From the NCBI RefSeq assembly GCF_000186865.1, contig NW_008705567.1, positions 1,927,452-1,991,451 of the forward strand: a stretch of 64,000 nucleotides of DNA. The letters are read 5' to 3'. The stretch comes from Aureococcus anophagefferens (lineage: Eukaryota > Sar > Pelagophyceae > Pelagomonadales > Pelagomonadaceae). This document shows positions 28,101-36,700 of this stretch, one piece after another; position 1 is the first letter of the stretch, and every line of letters starts with the position of its first letter. The notes beneath the pieces were generated by a model. It saw only the letters and a program-made list of their open reading frames with translations. It was not told where the DNA came from and searched no databases. Both the position numbers and the translations under genes were made by a program.

Positions 28101-28362
28101 CCTCGACGCGCAGGCTCAGGTCGATCACGTAGCTGTAGCTCGCCGCGTCCGCGGCGATCTTGACCAGGCCGCCCGTCGGCGGCACCGTGCCGCTCAGCAG
28201 CGTCTCCAGCGTCACGCGGCTCGGCACCTCCGTGTAGATCTCCGCGTCGAGGCCGCGCGACCCGGCGTAGGCGTCCGACGGCGCCACGGCGAGCTGCGCG
28301 TTCGGCAGCACCTTGCCGCGAGACATGCGCACGGACATGGCGCTGCCCGGAACCGAGCTCAC
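25141..28362 (-). CDS. Pentameric ligand-gated ion channel fused to GDA1/CD39 apyrase-like domain
   Basis: Exon 1 is 28362-26200 (721 codons), exon 2 is 25998-25141; total 1005 residues. Residues ~40-280 match the channel ligand-binding domain (TFKQPFDLRTFPFDTQALQVVFES), without an obvious Cys-loop. Four membrane helices follow: M1 ~283-303 (VNNVIVPTALFQLLSLVANW), M2/M3 ~312-365, M4 ~405-425. From ~492 there is an apyrase-like fold: VIVFDIGTGEVKALRY (conserved region 1), VFLGTGSWFR (region 2), DECWYELIA/VRYAAAL (region 3, split by the introner intron) and VVSVGQGSMQLSLKF (region 4). A PDZ-like segment (GPVVASVTPGSLADAAGVRAG) is inserted between regions 1 and 2. Alternative starts at 28338 and 28326 exist. 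A ligand-gated membrane protein with nucleotide-binding output is inferred; catalysis uncertain. Confidence 0.72.
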   Translation of the reverse strand: MSSVPGSAMSVRMSRGKVLPNAQLAVAPSDAYAGSRGLDAEIYTEVPSRVTLETLLSGTVPPTGGLVKIAADAASYSYVIDLSLRVEVRKLFDLNVQKLSFSAQLTVTLEWLVDEGVYEAYAAFWDAYRPQLWLPASSRPGDVMKGASKQTTTRQYAKANSPAVASQRMRHVSLEITDTFTFKQPFDLRTFPFDTQALQVVFESPPVEVWGRRFGARLRPPLHEPHVVAAGADLLPSNDICFVYSVAGGFPEAPKALAARGERFPERTAAVLIFVERDPTGIVNNVIVPTALFQLLSLVANWIDPCALQFRLGVNLTILLTMAAKQVYVSSLLPRVAFLTPPELAVNWTIFLLFVQSWLKVVSAHLCFPRIRRPFLTVRDFYYEKKIRKTSGADAPWLASSVVDRACEVFTLAVFLGTSLHVLRLYLARRTLRRKLQEARANRDDGFFRRYGERNYDFCNAAQAEVLTEGPKMFLCYTEDDSAGASLNGDDHRVIVFDIGTGEVKALRYAFSPAAGVSVVEIASKREPLSEALREGGAALDAFVEWFSDVLYADVVLDGGGGAYESWAATGLAWRGPVVASVTPGSLADAAGVRAGWCLWGGPPLDAAGDSAATRAHGVAAITESVPMDADVAFPDLARGACALRFLKEFTVVDVDPRNYSTVAAARGPVVFLGTGSWFRTAQGRALEAAVAFVTRVHAMHPSWRLQKLTDVDECWYELIAVRSRAGKVSEIPNFKGSSLGRFPLVSADFWTSDHLSEQSRRLDAFFRNARARNTHVEANLNHPCPAQVRYAAALHPGVADEPGGVVSVGQGSMQLSLKFDADGPDRLTPWLQPLGNLEGRRTIGAGSGSVRAAVAAWDATVRRRLQLWLDEHGLLDGDGNPRRAVVEPGREVLCIAGCFHAAVAALGLDAAASPSPRFAAGRVVAGFRERRDAILRDVGDRAAVDERAQQKVITDLSNLTLCARIFDALLDADAPVRFARNWTIQPKARTAAAPPAAPITFRTTWSAGWFLHELDTRGVEVGVDALKNSTTPFSASDVAGYSRGLYRGDASPKRAPRADARAAEAEAEAEAA
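25991..26199 (-). mobile_element. Introner-type element 2 (intron in the channel-apyrase gene)
   Basis: A 193-bp element (25999-26191) flanked by 8-bp duplications GTGCGTTC (upstream) and GTGCGCTA (downstream), 6 of 8 identical. Donor GT at 26199 lies in the duplication; acceptor CAG ends at 25999. The intron is 201 nt (67 codons) with no stop in the gene frame, so unspliced RNA would still read through. It interrupts apyrase conserved region 3 between ELIA and VRYA. Confidence 0.9.
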
Positions 28363-28476
28363 GGCGCGCGCAGGACGCGATGCTCACTGCGCGGAGCTCA
28401 CGGCGCGCGCAGGACGCCAGCAAAACGCGGAGCTCAGAGCTGCGCGGAGCTCACGGTGCGCGCAGGACGCCAGCAA
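28357..28476. repeat. Three partial repeats in the divergent channel/RluA promoter region
   Basis: GAGCTCACGG(C/T)GCGCGCAGGACGC occurs three times (near 28358, 28395 and 28448), the last two followed by CAGCAA. They lie between two divergent genes, so could be duplicated control elements; no further evidence. Confidence 0.6.
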
Positions 28477-28562
28477 CGAAAAACGCATGCATAGCAGCCC
28501 GCTGCCGTGTGCAGCGTTGCTGCATCGTGGCGGCACCTCGGACCTGGCGAGCTTGCGGCAGC

Positions 28563-29924
28563 ATGGGCAAGCCCCAATCGTCCTCCGAGGGCGCGCCGGA
28601 GTACGTCTTCGACGAGTCGTCGGCGCTGTCGCGGCGCGTCAAGCCCTACGTCTTCACCTACACCATGAATTGCAAGGGCCGCTGGATCGGCCGCAGGCCC
28701 GCCGAGATCTTCGCCGCCGAGTTCAAGATGAACCCGGCGTCCTACTACGCCGAGGCCCTCGCCGACGGCCGCATCCTCGTCAATGGCGAGCTCTGCGGCG
28801 ACGATCTGGTGCTCAAAAACGGCGACGTCCTGGTGCACCGCGCGCACCGCCACGAGCCGCCGGTGCGCGGCGGGCCCATCGCCGTCGTCGGCCTCGACGC
28901 GCGCGTGCTCGCCGTCGACAAGCCCGGCACGGTGCCCATGCACCCCTGCGGGTCCTACCACTACAACGCGCTGTCGTCGCTCCTCGCCGAGGACTTCACG
29001 CCGCGGTCCTTCGTCGCCGAAAGAGGCGTCGACTTTCGCGCCGCCGAGGCCGCGGCGGCCGCGGGCCTGCGCCAGGTGCACCGCCTCGACCGCCTCACGT
29101 CGGGCCTCGTGCTCCTGGCGCGGTCCGCCGAGGCCGCGACGGAGCTCTGCGACTGCATCGGCGCGGGTAGAGCGCGGAAGACGTACGTCGCGCGCGTCGC
29201 CGGCCGCTTCCCGGAGCGCGCGCCCGCGGCGACGCGCGGCCCGGACGCGGCGCGGCCCGACGAGGACGTCGACGACGACCAGCCGGCGAAGCGGCGCCGG
29301 CCCCGCGAGAGCGCCGTCGCGGCCGCGTCGGCGCGGCGCGACGGCCGCTGGCGCGTCGTGAGGAGCGACGGGTCCGTCGAGGTCGACTGCTCCACGCGCA
29401 CCAAGTGCCACCGGGACGGCGTCTGCGAGTGCGCGCCGGGCGGCGCCGACGCCAAGGCGTCGCGGACGCGCTTCCGGCTCCTCCACCGCCACGCCGACGG
29501 CACGTCGACGGTCGAGTGCCACCCGCGGACGGGCCGCACGCACCAGATCCGGCTCCACCTCCAGTGGCTCGGCCACCCCATCGCCAACGACCCCAACTAC
29601 GGCGGCACGCTCGGCTACGGCGACTCGTCCTACGCGGGCGCGCCGCCGGCGAACGCGCCCCCGGCGTGCCCGGTCGCGGACCGCGGCGGGCCCCGAAGGC
29701 CCGGCGAGAACCTCGAGGCCTTCGTCGCGCGCAAGTGCCACCGCTGCGCCGCGGGCCTCGACGCGGCGCACGGCGCCGAGGAGCGCGCGACCTGCATCTT
29801 CCTCCACGCGCTCAGATACGCGGGGCCGGGCTGGGCCTACGAGACGAACCTCCCGGCCTGGGCGACGGACGGCGCGCTCCCGCCGGAGCCGGAGCCGGAG
29901 AAGCGCGGCTGCTGCGTGTCGTAA
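28563..29924 (+). CDS. RluA-family RNA pseudouridine synthase (RPUSD2/Pus-like)
   Basis: A 453-residue protein. Residues ~35-110 form an S4-like RNA-binding region (IFAAEFKMNPASYYAEALADGRILVNGE). The catalytic domain has VVGLDARVLAVDKPGTVPMHPCG, then QVHRLDRLTSGLVLLAR with D176 as catalytic aspartate, and TGRTHQIRLHLQWLGHPIANDPNYGG. A Cys-rich insert (DCSTRTKCHRDGVCEC) and a late CHRC…C segment are extra to bacterial RluA. Eukaryotic relatives modify tRNA or mRNA. The C-terminus is GCCVS, which fits a CaaX-like prenylation box (inference). The start is placed at 28563 (MGKPQSS); upstream in-frame codons are A/T-rich. Confidence 0.87.
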   Translation: MGKPQSSSEGAPEYVFDESSALSRRVKPYVFTYTMNCKGRWIGRRPAEIFAAEFKMNPASYYAEALADGRILVNGELCGDDLVLKNGDVLVHRAHRHEPPVRGGPIAVVGLDARVLAVDKPGTVPMHPCGSYHYNALSSLLAEDFTPRSFVAERGVDFRAAEAAAAAGLRQVHRLDRLTSGLVLLARSAEAATELCDCIGAGRARKTYVARVAGRFPERAPAATRGPDAARPDEDVDDDQPAKRRRPRESAVAAASARRDGRWRVVRSDGSVEVDCSTRTKCHRDGVCECAPGGADAKASRTRFRLLHRHADGTSTVECHPRTGRTHQIRLHLQWLGHPIANDPNYGGTLGYGDSSYAGAPPANAPPACPVADRGGPRRPGENLEAFVARKCHRCAAGLDAAHGAEERATCIFLHALRYAGPGWAYETNLPAWATDGALPPEPEPEKRGCCVS

Positions 29925-30146
29925 GCGTGAAGCGGCCGGAGAGCCCGTCGGGAGGCGGTGCGCATGCAGGACTCATCACTGAGGAGTACCCCCGGCGGCG
30001 CCGCGGCGGGGCGCGAGGCCTGGAGGAGCCGGTACCGCGGTGCCTCACGATGACGCCTTGTTGTTGAGCGCGCGCGACCACCAGAGCACGCAAGCCACTC
30101 GCGCCGACGCGCCGATTTGCCGCGCCGCCATCGCGCGCCACACGCC

Positions 30147-30620
30147 ATGAGTTGCCTCGGCAAGATCGACTGCTTCGCGCCGAAGCCGTCGGCGTCGGCC
30201 ATGGAGGACGTGGACCTCGACGAGGACCTGGAGGCCGGCGACGGGTCGCCGGCGTCGGAGCCGGCGTCGCCGCTGCCGGCGGAGCCCTACCTCGAGCCGC
30301 GCGAGAGCGACGCGCTCGTCGCGCGCGAGCCGCGGACACTCGCGACGATGGCGCGGTCGACGGCGAACTTCTCCATGTTCGCGACGATGATGTTCTGGCG
30401 CTTCGCGGCGTCGATCATGCTGCAGTGCTTCGTGCTCTTCCTGCGGTCGCTGCGCCTCGTCCACTCGATCGCGGCCGCGCCGCTGGGCAGGGCGCTGGCG
30501 CCCGCGCCCGACGCGCCGCCGCCGCCGCCGCGGCCGAAGCGGACGCCGGGCTGGGTGAAGAAGGAGGTCGCGCGGCGCGAGAGCCGGTCGCCCGAGCGCG
30601 ACGTCGAGGCCGTCGACTGA
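30147..30620 (+). CDS. Small single-span membrane protein, unknown
   Basis: 157 residues: an acidic N-terminus (EDVDLDEDLEAGDG), a hydrophobic helix pair region (~73-105: STANFSMFATMMFWRFAASI … LQCFVLFLRSL), then a Pro-rich basic tail (PPPPPRPKRTPGWVKKEVARRESRSPERD). No family recognised. It is tail-to-tail with the TIR-apyrase gene, 52 bp apart. Confidence 0.55.
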   Translation: MSCLGKIDCFAPKPSASAMEDVDLDEDLEAGDGSPASEPASPLPAEPYLEPRESDALVAREPRTLATMARSTANFSMFATMMFWRFAASIMLQCFVLFLRSLRLVHSIAAAPLGRALAPAPDAPPPPPRPKRTPGWVKKEVARRESRSPERDVEAVD

Positions 30621-30672
30621 CGCGCGCCGTAAAAACGCGCGCGCGAGCGTCGGTCGAATTACGGGGGGGGGT

Positions 30673-32763
30673 CTACTTGTGGGCGTCGTCCGTCTCGCCG
30701 GTGATCGTGTAGTAGCGCTCGGCGAGGTACTGGATGAAGGCGCCCGTGGACCAGGTGACGCGGTAGGGCTGCTTGCGGACGAGCCACTCGCGCGCGAAGA
30801 GGAGCTTGACGTGGCTCGGGTCGTCGGAGAGGAGGTAGTCGAGGCACTTCAGGAAGCGGACGCCGTTGGCGCGGTCCATGGCCTTGGCCGCCGGGTCGTT
30901 GACGAGCTTCATGACGCGGGGCCGCACGTCGGCCTCGTAGGCGAGGTACTTGGGCGGGTCCTTGCGGCCGATGACGTTCGCGGCGACGGCGATGTAGAAG
31001 AAGCCCGAGGAGCAGATCATGCGCAGCTCCTTGTTCTTGTTGCGCCCGCCCGGCGGGTGGCTCCGCGCGATGCGGTTCCGCATGGGCTCGAAGGGCTGGG
31101 CGACGGCGTCCTTGACGCGCGCGCGCCACGCGTCGACGGCGGCCGGCGCGTCCGACGACTCCGTCAGCCGCTGCGTGCCCTCGCCGAGGGGCACGCGCGC
31201 GCTCAGGTGGTCCGCGCCGTGGCCGCCGCCGCCCTCGCAGGACGTCTGCACGGAGCCCTTGCCGCCCGAGAGCGACAGCATGGGCGGCTCGGACGCGAAC
31301 TCGGCCTGCATCGCGTTCTTCACGGAGATCCACTCGAGGGACGCCTCCTCCGTGCCCGTCAGCTCCTCGAAGTCGTAGGGCGTTTTCTGGGGGAGCGCGG
31401 AGAGCACGACGTTGCGCAGCCAGGCCAGCGCGGGCTCCGCCTTCTGCACGCGCGCGCGCTCGTCGAGGTCCCGGTACCACTGCGTCGCGCCGCAGCGCAC
31501 GCCCGTGAACCGCTCCTCGAGGCCCTCGCCCTCCAGGACGTGGGACATGACGTACTCGCGGCCGTCGGCGACGGCGTCCCTGATCTGCTTCTCGACCTCC
31601 TTGCACTCGGGACTGCCGAGCGCGGGCCGGCCGCTGACGAGGTTGAACGAGATCGTCAGCAGGTCCTCGTAGGCGAGGTGGCCGTCCGCCGACAGCGCTA
31701 GGAGCTTGAAGGCGATCTGGCCCGTGCCCAGGTCGATGTAGAGCGTCGCCGTCTTCCGCCCGCCGTGGACGATCTTCGCCATCTCGCCGTTCGCGAGCAC
31801 GGACGGCGCCTCGTCCGCGCGCTCGCTGGCGCCGGCGCCGCAGCGCGCGAGGCGCTCGGAGACGAGCTCCTCGAGGGGGTCGCTCCAGCTCAGCAGGAGC
31901 CGGTCCAGGAGGGCCTGCTGCTCGTAGACCTTGCGCCGGAACGGCAGCGACTCGTTCTCCTGGAAGAGGATCTGCATGTCCTCGGGCGCGGACGCGATGA
32001 TCTCCTGGAGCGACGCGTAGGAGGCGCGGTTCGTCTCCGCCTCGTGGAGCATCTGGATGGGCTTGCCCAGGTGCATCGCGCTGCGGATCTCGAAGAGGCA
32101 CCACGGCCGCCGGAAGACGCCCTTGGTCAGGATCAGCATGAAGACGGCGCTCGACCGGATGCCCTGGAGCATGCCCTCCTGCGTGATGTGCGTCGCGTCC
32201 TGGTCGTACCAGCACTTGTAGCCCCGGATCTTCATCTGCAGGTCCATGACGCCCGCGATGTCGCCGGCCTCGGCCTGGTAGTGGCTCAGGAAGAACGCGT
32301 GCTCGAGGGGCGCCCCCTTCTCGGCCGAGTTCATCAGTTTGTGGATCGTCTCGAGGTGCTTGACCAGGGTCGGCATGTCCTTGACCTCGCTCGTCTGCTT
32401 CCGCAGCGCGTCGGGCAGCGACTCGCCCTTGAAGTTGCCGAGCCGCTTCCGGAGCATGCGGTTCTCGAACTCGAGCTTGTCGAGCGACATCTTCATCTCC
32501 GTCAGCTGCTTCTGGGTCGCGGCGAAGTTGCTGTCCTGCACCCTGGCCATCTGCTCCACGCGCTCGGCCAGCTGGCCGAGGACGTCGCCGAGCTCGCTCG
32601 ACCCGTAGTCCGCCATGGGCCGGAGGCGCCGCGAGCCGGGCTCGCGCGCGCTCTTCGACAGCAACTTCTCGCCGCCGCCCGGGAACGCGTCGGCCTCGAA
32701 CTCCAGCGCGAGCCGGGCGGCCAGAGCGCCGGCGCGAGGCACACAGCCCGCAATGCCGCGCAA
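30673..32763 (-). CDS. TIR domain fused to GDA1/CD39 apyrase-like domain
   Basis: A 696-residue protein in one frame. Residues 1-49 could be an organelle-targeting leader; the next ATG (32616, MADYGSSELG) is the alternative start. A coiled coil is at ~55-112. The TIR domain is at ~152-240: HAFFLSHYQAEAGD, GYKCWYDQDA, and RRPWCLFEIRSAM with E225 at the catalytic-glutamate position. From ~337 comes an apyrase-like domain: ATLYIDLGTGQIAFKLL, VRCGATQWYR, EASLEWISVKNAM and MLSLSGGKGSVQTS line up with conserved regions 1-4 of GDA1/CD39. Its final segment (YRVTWSTGAFIQYLA) matches the end of the channel-apyrase protein (FRTTWSAGWFLHEL). TIR NADases use NAD and apyrases use nucleoside phosphates; coupling of the two is inference. 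Residues in region 2 and 4 are divergent, so activity is not assured. Confidence 0.78.
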   Translation of the reverse strand: MRGIAGCVPRAGALAARLALEFEADAFPGGGEKLLSKSAREPGSRRLRPMADYGSSELGDVLGQLAERVEQMARVQDSNFAATQKQLTEMKMSLDKLEFENRMLRKRLGNFKGESLPDALRKQTSEVKDMPTLVKHLETIHKLMNSAEKGAPLEHAFFLSHYQAEAGDIAGVMDLQMKIRGYKCWYDQDATHITQEGMLQGIRSSAVFMLILTKGVFRRPWCLFEIRSAMHLGKPIQMLHEAETNRASYASLQEIIASAPEDMQILFQENESLPFRRKVYEQQALLDRLLLSWSDPLEELVSERLARCGAGASERADEAPSVLANGEMAKIVHGGRKTATLYIDLGTGQIAFKLLALSADGHLAYEDLLTISFNLVSGRPALGSPECKEVEKQIRDAVADGREYVMSHVLEGEGLEERFTGVRCGATQWYRDLDERARVQKAEPALAWLRNVVLSALPQKTPYDFEELTGTEEASLEWISVKNAMQAEFASEPPMLSLSGGKGSVQTSCEGGGGHGADHLSARVPLGEGTQRLTESSDAPAAVDAWRARVKDAVAQPFEPMRNRIARSHPPGGRNKNKELRMICSSGFFYIAVAANVIGRKDPPKYLAYEADVRPRVMKLVNDPAAKAMDRANGVRFLKCLDYLLSDDPSHVKLLFAREWLVRKQPYRVTWSTGAFIQYLAERYYTITGETDDAHK

Positions 32764-32964
32764 TGCCCCAGTCGGTTGCGAGCTGCGCTACCCCGAAAGA
32801 TGAATTCTTGAAGTTTGCCGTATTGCCTCAACATGTTCATCATAGGGGGCAGCATGGTTGATGTGTGAAGACCAAACGCTGAGGAGTCGAGCAGAGCTTT
32901 GCGTATGTGCCAATCCCGCCGCGGCAATGTCTGCGAGTCGCCCGGCCGGCGCAGCAGCAGCGAC

Positions 32965-33282
32965 ATGGCGGCTCTAGCCAAGGCGAGCGCGCCGGCCAAG
33001 GCGCTCGCCGTGCTCGGACTCAGGCTCGTTGCGGTGCAAATCGTCTTCAGCACCTATGCGATCCTGGGCAAGGAGCTGATGGAGGGCGGTCTCAACCCCA
33101 TCGCCTTCGCGCTCTTACGCGAACTCGGCTCGTCGGTCGTCTATCTCATCGCGATCGCGGCGCTCCACCCGCGGCGCGGCGGCGGCTGGCCGCGGCGGCG
33201 GGACCTGCGGCGCTTCGCGCTCTGCGGCTGCTGCATGTTCGGCAATGTCTTCCTGGGCATGGCGGTCTTGTCCGGCGCGCAG
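32965..33282 (+). pseudogene. Truncated EamA/DMT-type transporter
   Basis: Starting at 32965 the frame gives MAALAKASAPAKALAVLGLR, then membrane helices typical of the drug/metabolite transporter family (VQIVFSTYAILGKELMEGGL, FALLRELGSSVVYLIAIAAL, MFGNVFLGMAVLSGAQ). Homology-like sequence stops at ~33282; the frame continues to 33417 only as antisense of the acyltransferase fragment. Roughly the first third of a normal ~300-residue protein remains. It is either a broken gene or the first exon across an assembly misjoin. Confidence 0.65.
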
Positions 33283-33593
33283 GCCTCGTGCGCGGCTCGG
33301 TCGAACGCGCGGGGCCCGTCTCCGAGCAGGTGGGCCCTCGCGGCGTCGAGGGACGGCGCCGTCGCGAACTCGAGCGGCACGCCCGCGTTGTTCAGAGCGA
33401 TATTGCCATCGCCGTAGCGGCCGCAGAGATGCGGATAGAATTGAAGCGTCTCCGCCAGCGAGGAGACCAAGGCGTCCTTGTCGAGTGCCTCGTAGAACCA
33501 GCACAGCGGAATCGACCGGCCGCGGTTGGCAATGTCGAACGGCGACAGCGGGATGGTGGTGGTTTCAGTGTGGGTGGATGCGCGGATGAGCAT
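33283..33593 (-). pseudogene. Truncated BAHD-type acyltransferase
   Basis: The minus-strand frame from 33593 reads …TTTIPLSPFDIANRGRSIP, CWFYEALDKDALVSSLAETL and FYPHLCGRYGDGNIALNNAG, the N-terminal pattern of BAHD acyl-CoA transferases (L..FYP..GR … N..G). Similarity ends at ~33283, before the HxxxD catalytic motif, exactly where the plus-strand transporter fragment ends. Codons include many A/T-ending ones, unlike its neighbours. Confidence 0.6.
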
Positions 33594-33649
33594 TGCTGCG
33601 ACGGCGCGCGGCTCTCACGCGGTGGGTGCGCGGATGAGCATTGCTGCGA
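33570..33649. repeat. Direct repeat around the acyltransferase start
   Basis: GTGGGT..(A)TGCGCGGATGAGCATTGCTGCGA occurs at 33570-33601 and, slightly shorter, at 33622-33649. The minus-strand ATG of the acyltransferase fragment lies in the first copy, so its leader has been duplicated. Confidence 0.75.
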
Positions 33650-33799
33650 TCGTGCTCTACGCGGGGCAGCCCATGCGATCAGCCAATCGATCAGCCATGC
33701 GCGCTGCGCTCATTTATCTGCAACGACTTCAACGTGCACTCGAGATCGTTAATTCTCGCGCGGCTGGGCGTCCCGTTGCGTGGGCCGCCCGTCTTAGCC

Positions 33800-36700
33800 A
33801 TGTACGGCCGACGCTCCCTGACAAAAACACCCGCCAAAACCGATGAAGCACCCGCGCCGTCGTCGGCGCGCGACAGCGTCGAAGCGGCGGACTTCTTCGC
33901 GTCGATGCTGCGCGGCTCCCCGTCCGCGGCGCCCGCGGCGTTCCCGGAGCCGTCGATCGTCGAGGCCGAGCCGGCGCCGGACCCGCTGACGCCCGCGGCT
34001 CCGCCGGCGCCCGCGGCGCCGTCGCCCGCGCCGTCGGACGACATGGGCGCGGCGGACTTCTTCTCGTCGCTGCTCCGAGGGAGTCCGAGCGCCGCGCCCG
34101 CGCCCGCGCCGGTCGTCGAGGCGGAGGCGGCGGGCCCGCTGACGCCCATGTCGCTCGAGGCGGACGACGCGGTGCCGTCGCCGCTCCCGTCGGAGGTCGC
34201 CGCCCCCGCGGAGGCGCCGACGCCGACGCGCGCGACGAACGTCGTCTCGACCTGGGCGCAGGTCTACGAGGTCGCCAAGGCCTCGGCGAAGAAGGCGCCG
34301 CGGCCCGCCGAGGCCGAGGCCGCCGTCGTCGCCGAGGCGCCGGCGCCCGAGCCCGAGGCGCCGGCCGACGACGCGCACACCGTCGAGCTGCCGCGCGCGC
34401 CGCGGCGCAGCGCGCGGCTGAGCGCTCTGAGCGCCAAGGACGACGACGACGACGTGATCTCGCCCAAGTCGCGGCGGCGGAGCGTCATCACGACCTGGGC
34501 GAGCGTCTCGAAGACGAAGCTCACGGCGGCGGTGCCGGAGAAGGCCGCTCCGGCCGTCGAGGAGCCCGTCGTCGAGGCGCCCGCCGTCGAGGAGCCGCCG
34601 AAGCCCGTCGTCGTCGAGGAGCCCGAGGAGGTCGCGCCGACGCCGCGGCGGAACGTCGTCACGTCCTGGGCGAGCGCGTCGACGAAGCACGCGGCGCCGG
34701 CGGCCAAGCCGTCCGCGGCGGAAGCTCCGTCTATTGTTAAGCCGGTCGCCGACGCGGCGCCGGTCGCCGACGCGGCGTCGGCCGCCGACGCGGCGCCGAC
34801 GCCGGCGGACGCGGCGCCGGTCGTGGACGCGGCGCCGACGCCGAGCCGCAACGTCGTCACGTCCTGGGGCGCCTCCGCGTCGAAGCCGGCGGCCGCGGCG
34901 CCGACGCCGGCGGCCGCGGCGCCGACGCCGAGCCGGAACGTGGTGACGTCTTGGGGCGCGTCCGCGTCCAAGGCCGCGCCGACGCCGGCCGCGGCGCCGA
35001 AGCCGGCCCCGGCCGCGACGCCGAGCCGCAACGTCGTCACGTCCTGGGGCGCGAGCGCCGCGAAAAAGGCCGCGCCGAAAGCCGAAGCGCCGAAGCCGGC
35101 CGAGGCGCCGACGCCGAGCCGCAACGTGGTCACGTCCTGGGGCGCGAGCGCCGCGAAGAAAGCCGCGCCGGCGGCCGCGGCGCCGGCGCCGGCCGCGCCG
35201 AAGCCCGAAGCGCCGACGCCGAGCCGCAACGTGGTCACGTCCTGGGGCGCGAGCGCCGCCAAGAAGGCCGCGCCGGCGAGCGCCGCCAAGAAGGCCCCGG
35301 CCGCGAAGCCGGAGGCCGCGGGCCCGCGGCGCGTCCGGTCGGCGCCGAGCTCGCCGGCCGCGGCGGCGCCCGAGGGCCTGCGGGCCGGCGCGCGGCGCGT
35401 CGCGGCGCCGCGGGAGCCCAAGGCGCTGACGGAGCCGCGGTCGCCGGCGTTCGGGACGTCGAAGCGGTCGAAGAAGGCCGCGCCGTCGTCCGAGGAGGCG
35501 GAGCTGCGGCGCGCCGAGGCCGCGCGGCGCGCGCTCGCGGACCGGATCGCGCGGAACCGGCGCGCGCGCGCGAGCGTCGGCAGCGCGGCGTCGGGCGCGT
35601 CCGCCGCCGCGCGGCGCGCGCCGACGGTCGCCGTGCCCTTCAAATTTTCCGAGCGGCGGCGGCGGTCGTCGTCGCAGCCGCCGCCCGCGCCGGGCCGCGC
35701 GGCCGCGGGCGGCGCGGCGCCCCCCGCGCCGCCGACCGTCGCCGAGGAGCGCGGCGCGCCGCCGTCGCCGCCGCTCGCGGAGAAGATCGCGCGCATGGAC
35801 GCGGCGCTGCCCGCGCGGTTCCGCGCGGAGCCCGCCGCGCGGCCCCTGGCGGCGGCCGCGCGGCCCCTGACGACGCCCCGCTCGCCCGCGCTGCGGACCA
35901 AGGCCCTCGCGCGGGCCAAGGGCCGCGACGAGCCGCCGCCGCCGCCCGCCGAGGCGCCGGCGCCGGAGCAGTTCAGGGCGCGGCCGCTCGACCCGCGCGT
36001 GCTGAGCTCCGCGGGCGACCTCGGCGTGCCGCGCGTCCGGTCCGCGCCGACGACGCGGGCCGTCGCGCCCCGCTTCCACGCGACGCTCGCGCGCCGCCGC
36101 GCGCCGCCGTCGGCCGACGACGTCGAGCTCGCGCGGCCCGCGTTCCGCGCGGCCGCCGCGCCGCGCGGCGGCGACCGCGGCGGCGACCGGCGGCGGTCGC
36201 GGAGCCACTCGCCGCGGCCGTCGACGGCGCCGCCGGCGCCGCACCAGGCCGCCGAGGTCGACCGCCTGAGCGCGCCGCGGAGCCGCGCGCCGCCGCCCAA
36301 GGCCGCGCCGAGCCGCTTCAAGGCGCGCGCCGGCGTCCGAGAGACGTTTTTTTCCCTTCCGGGAACGCGACCGACGCTCCCGCAGGCGCGGCCCGCGCCG
36401 GACTTCGAGCGGAGCTTCGTCGTCGCCAAGAGCGGCAAGGCGCCGACGGTCGCCGCGGCGCCGCCCATGCCGGGCCTCGCGCGCCACGCGGCCGCCGTCG
36501 ACGACTTCGAGGCCAAGCTCGCCGCGGAGCGCGACGCCGCGGACGCCAAGGCCGCGCGCCGCAAGCCCTTCGGCGCCAAGGACCCGAACGCGCTCGCGGG
36601 CTTCACGTCCGACGAGCGCGCCGAGAAGCGCCGGGCCTACGACACCGCGGCGAGCGCGCCGCGTCGGCGGTTCCCGAAGAAACCCGCGACGCGTCTCCCG

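Noticed and set aside
36346..36385. Pyrimidine-rich 40-nt candidate intron (GTTTTTTTCCC…GCAG) in the TPX2-like gene
   Set aside because: Removal breaks the reading frame, and the unspliced frame reads through sensibly.
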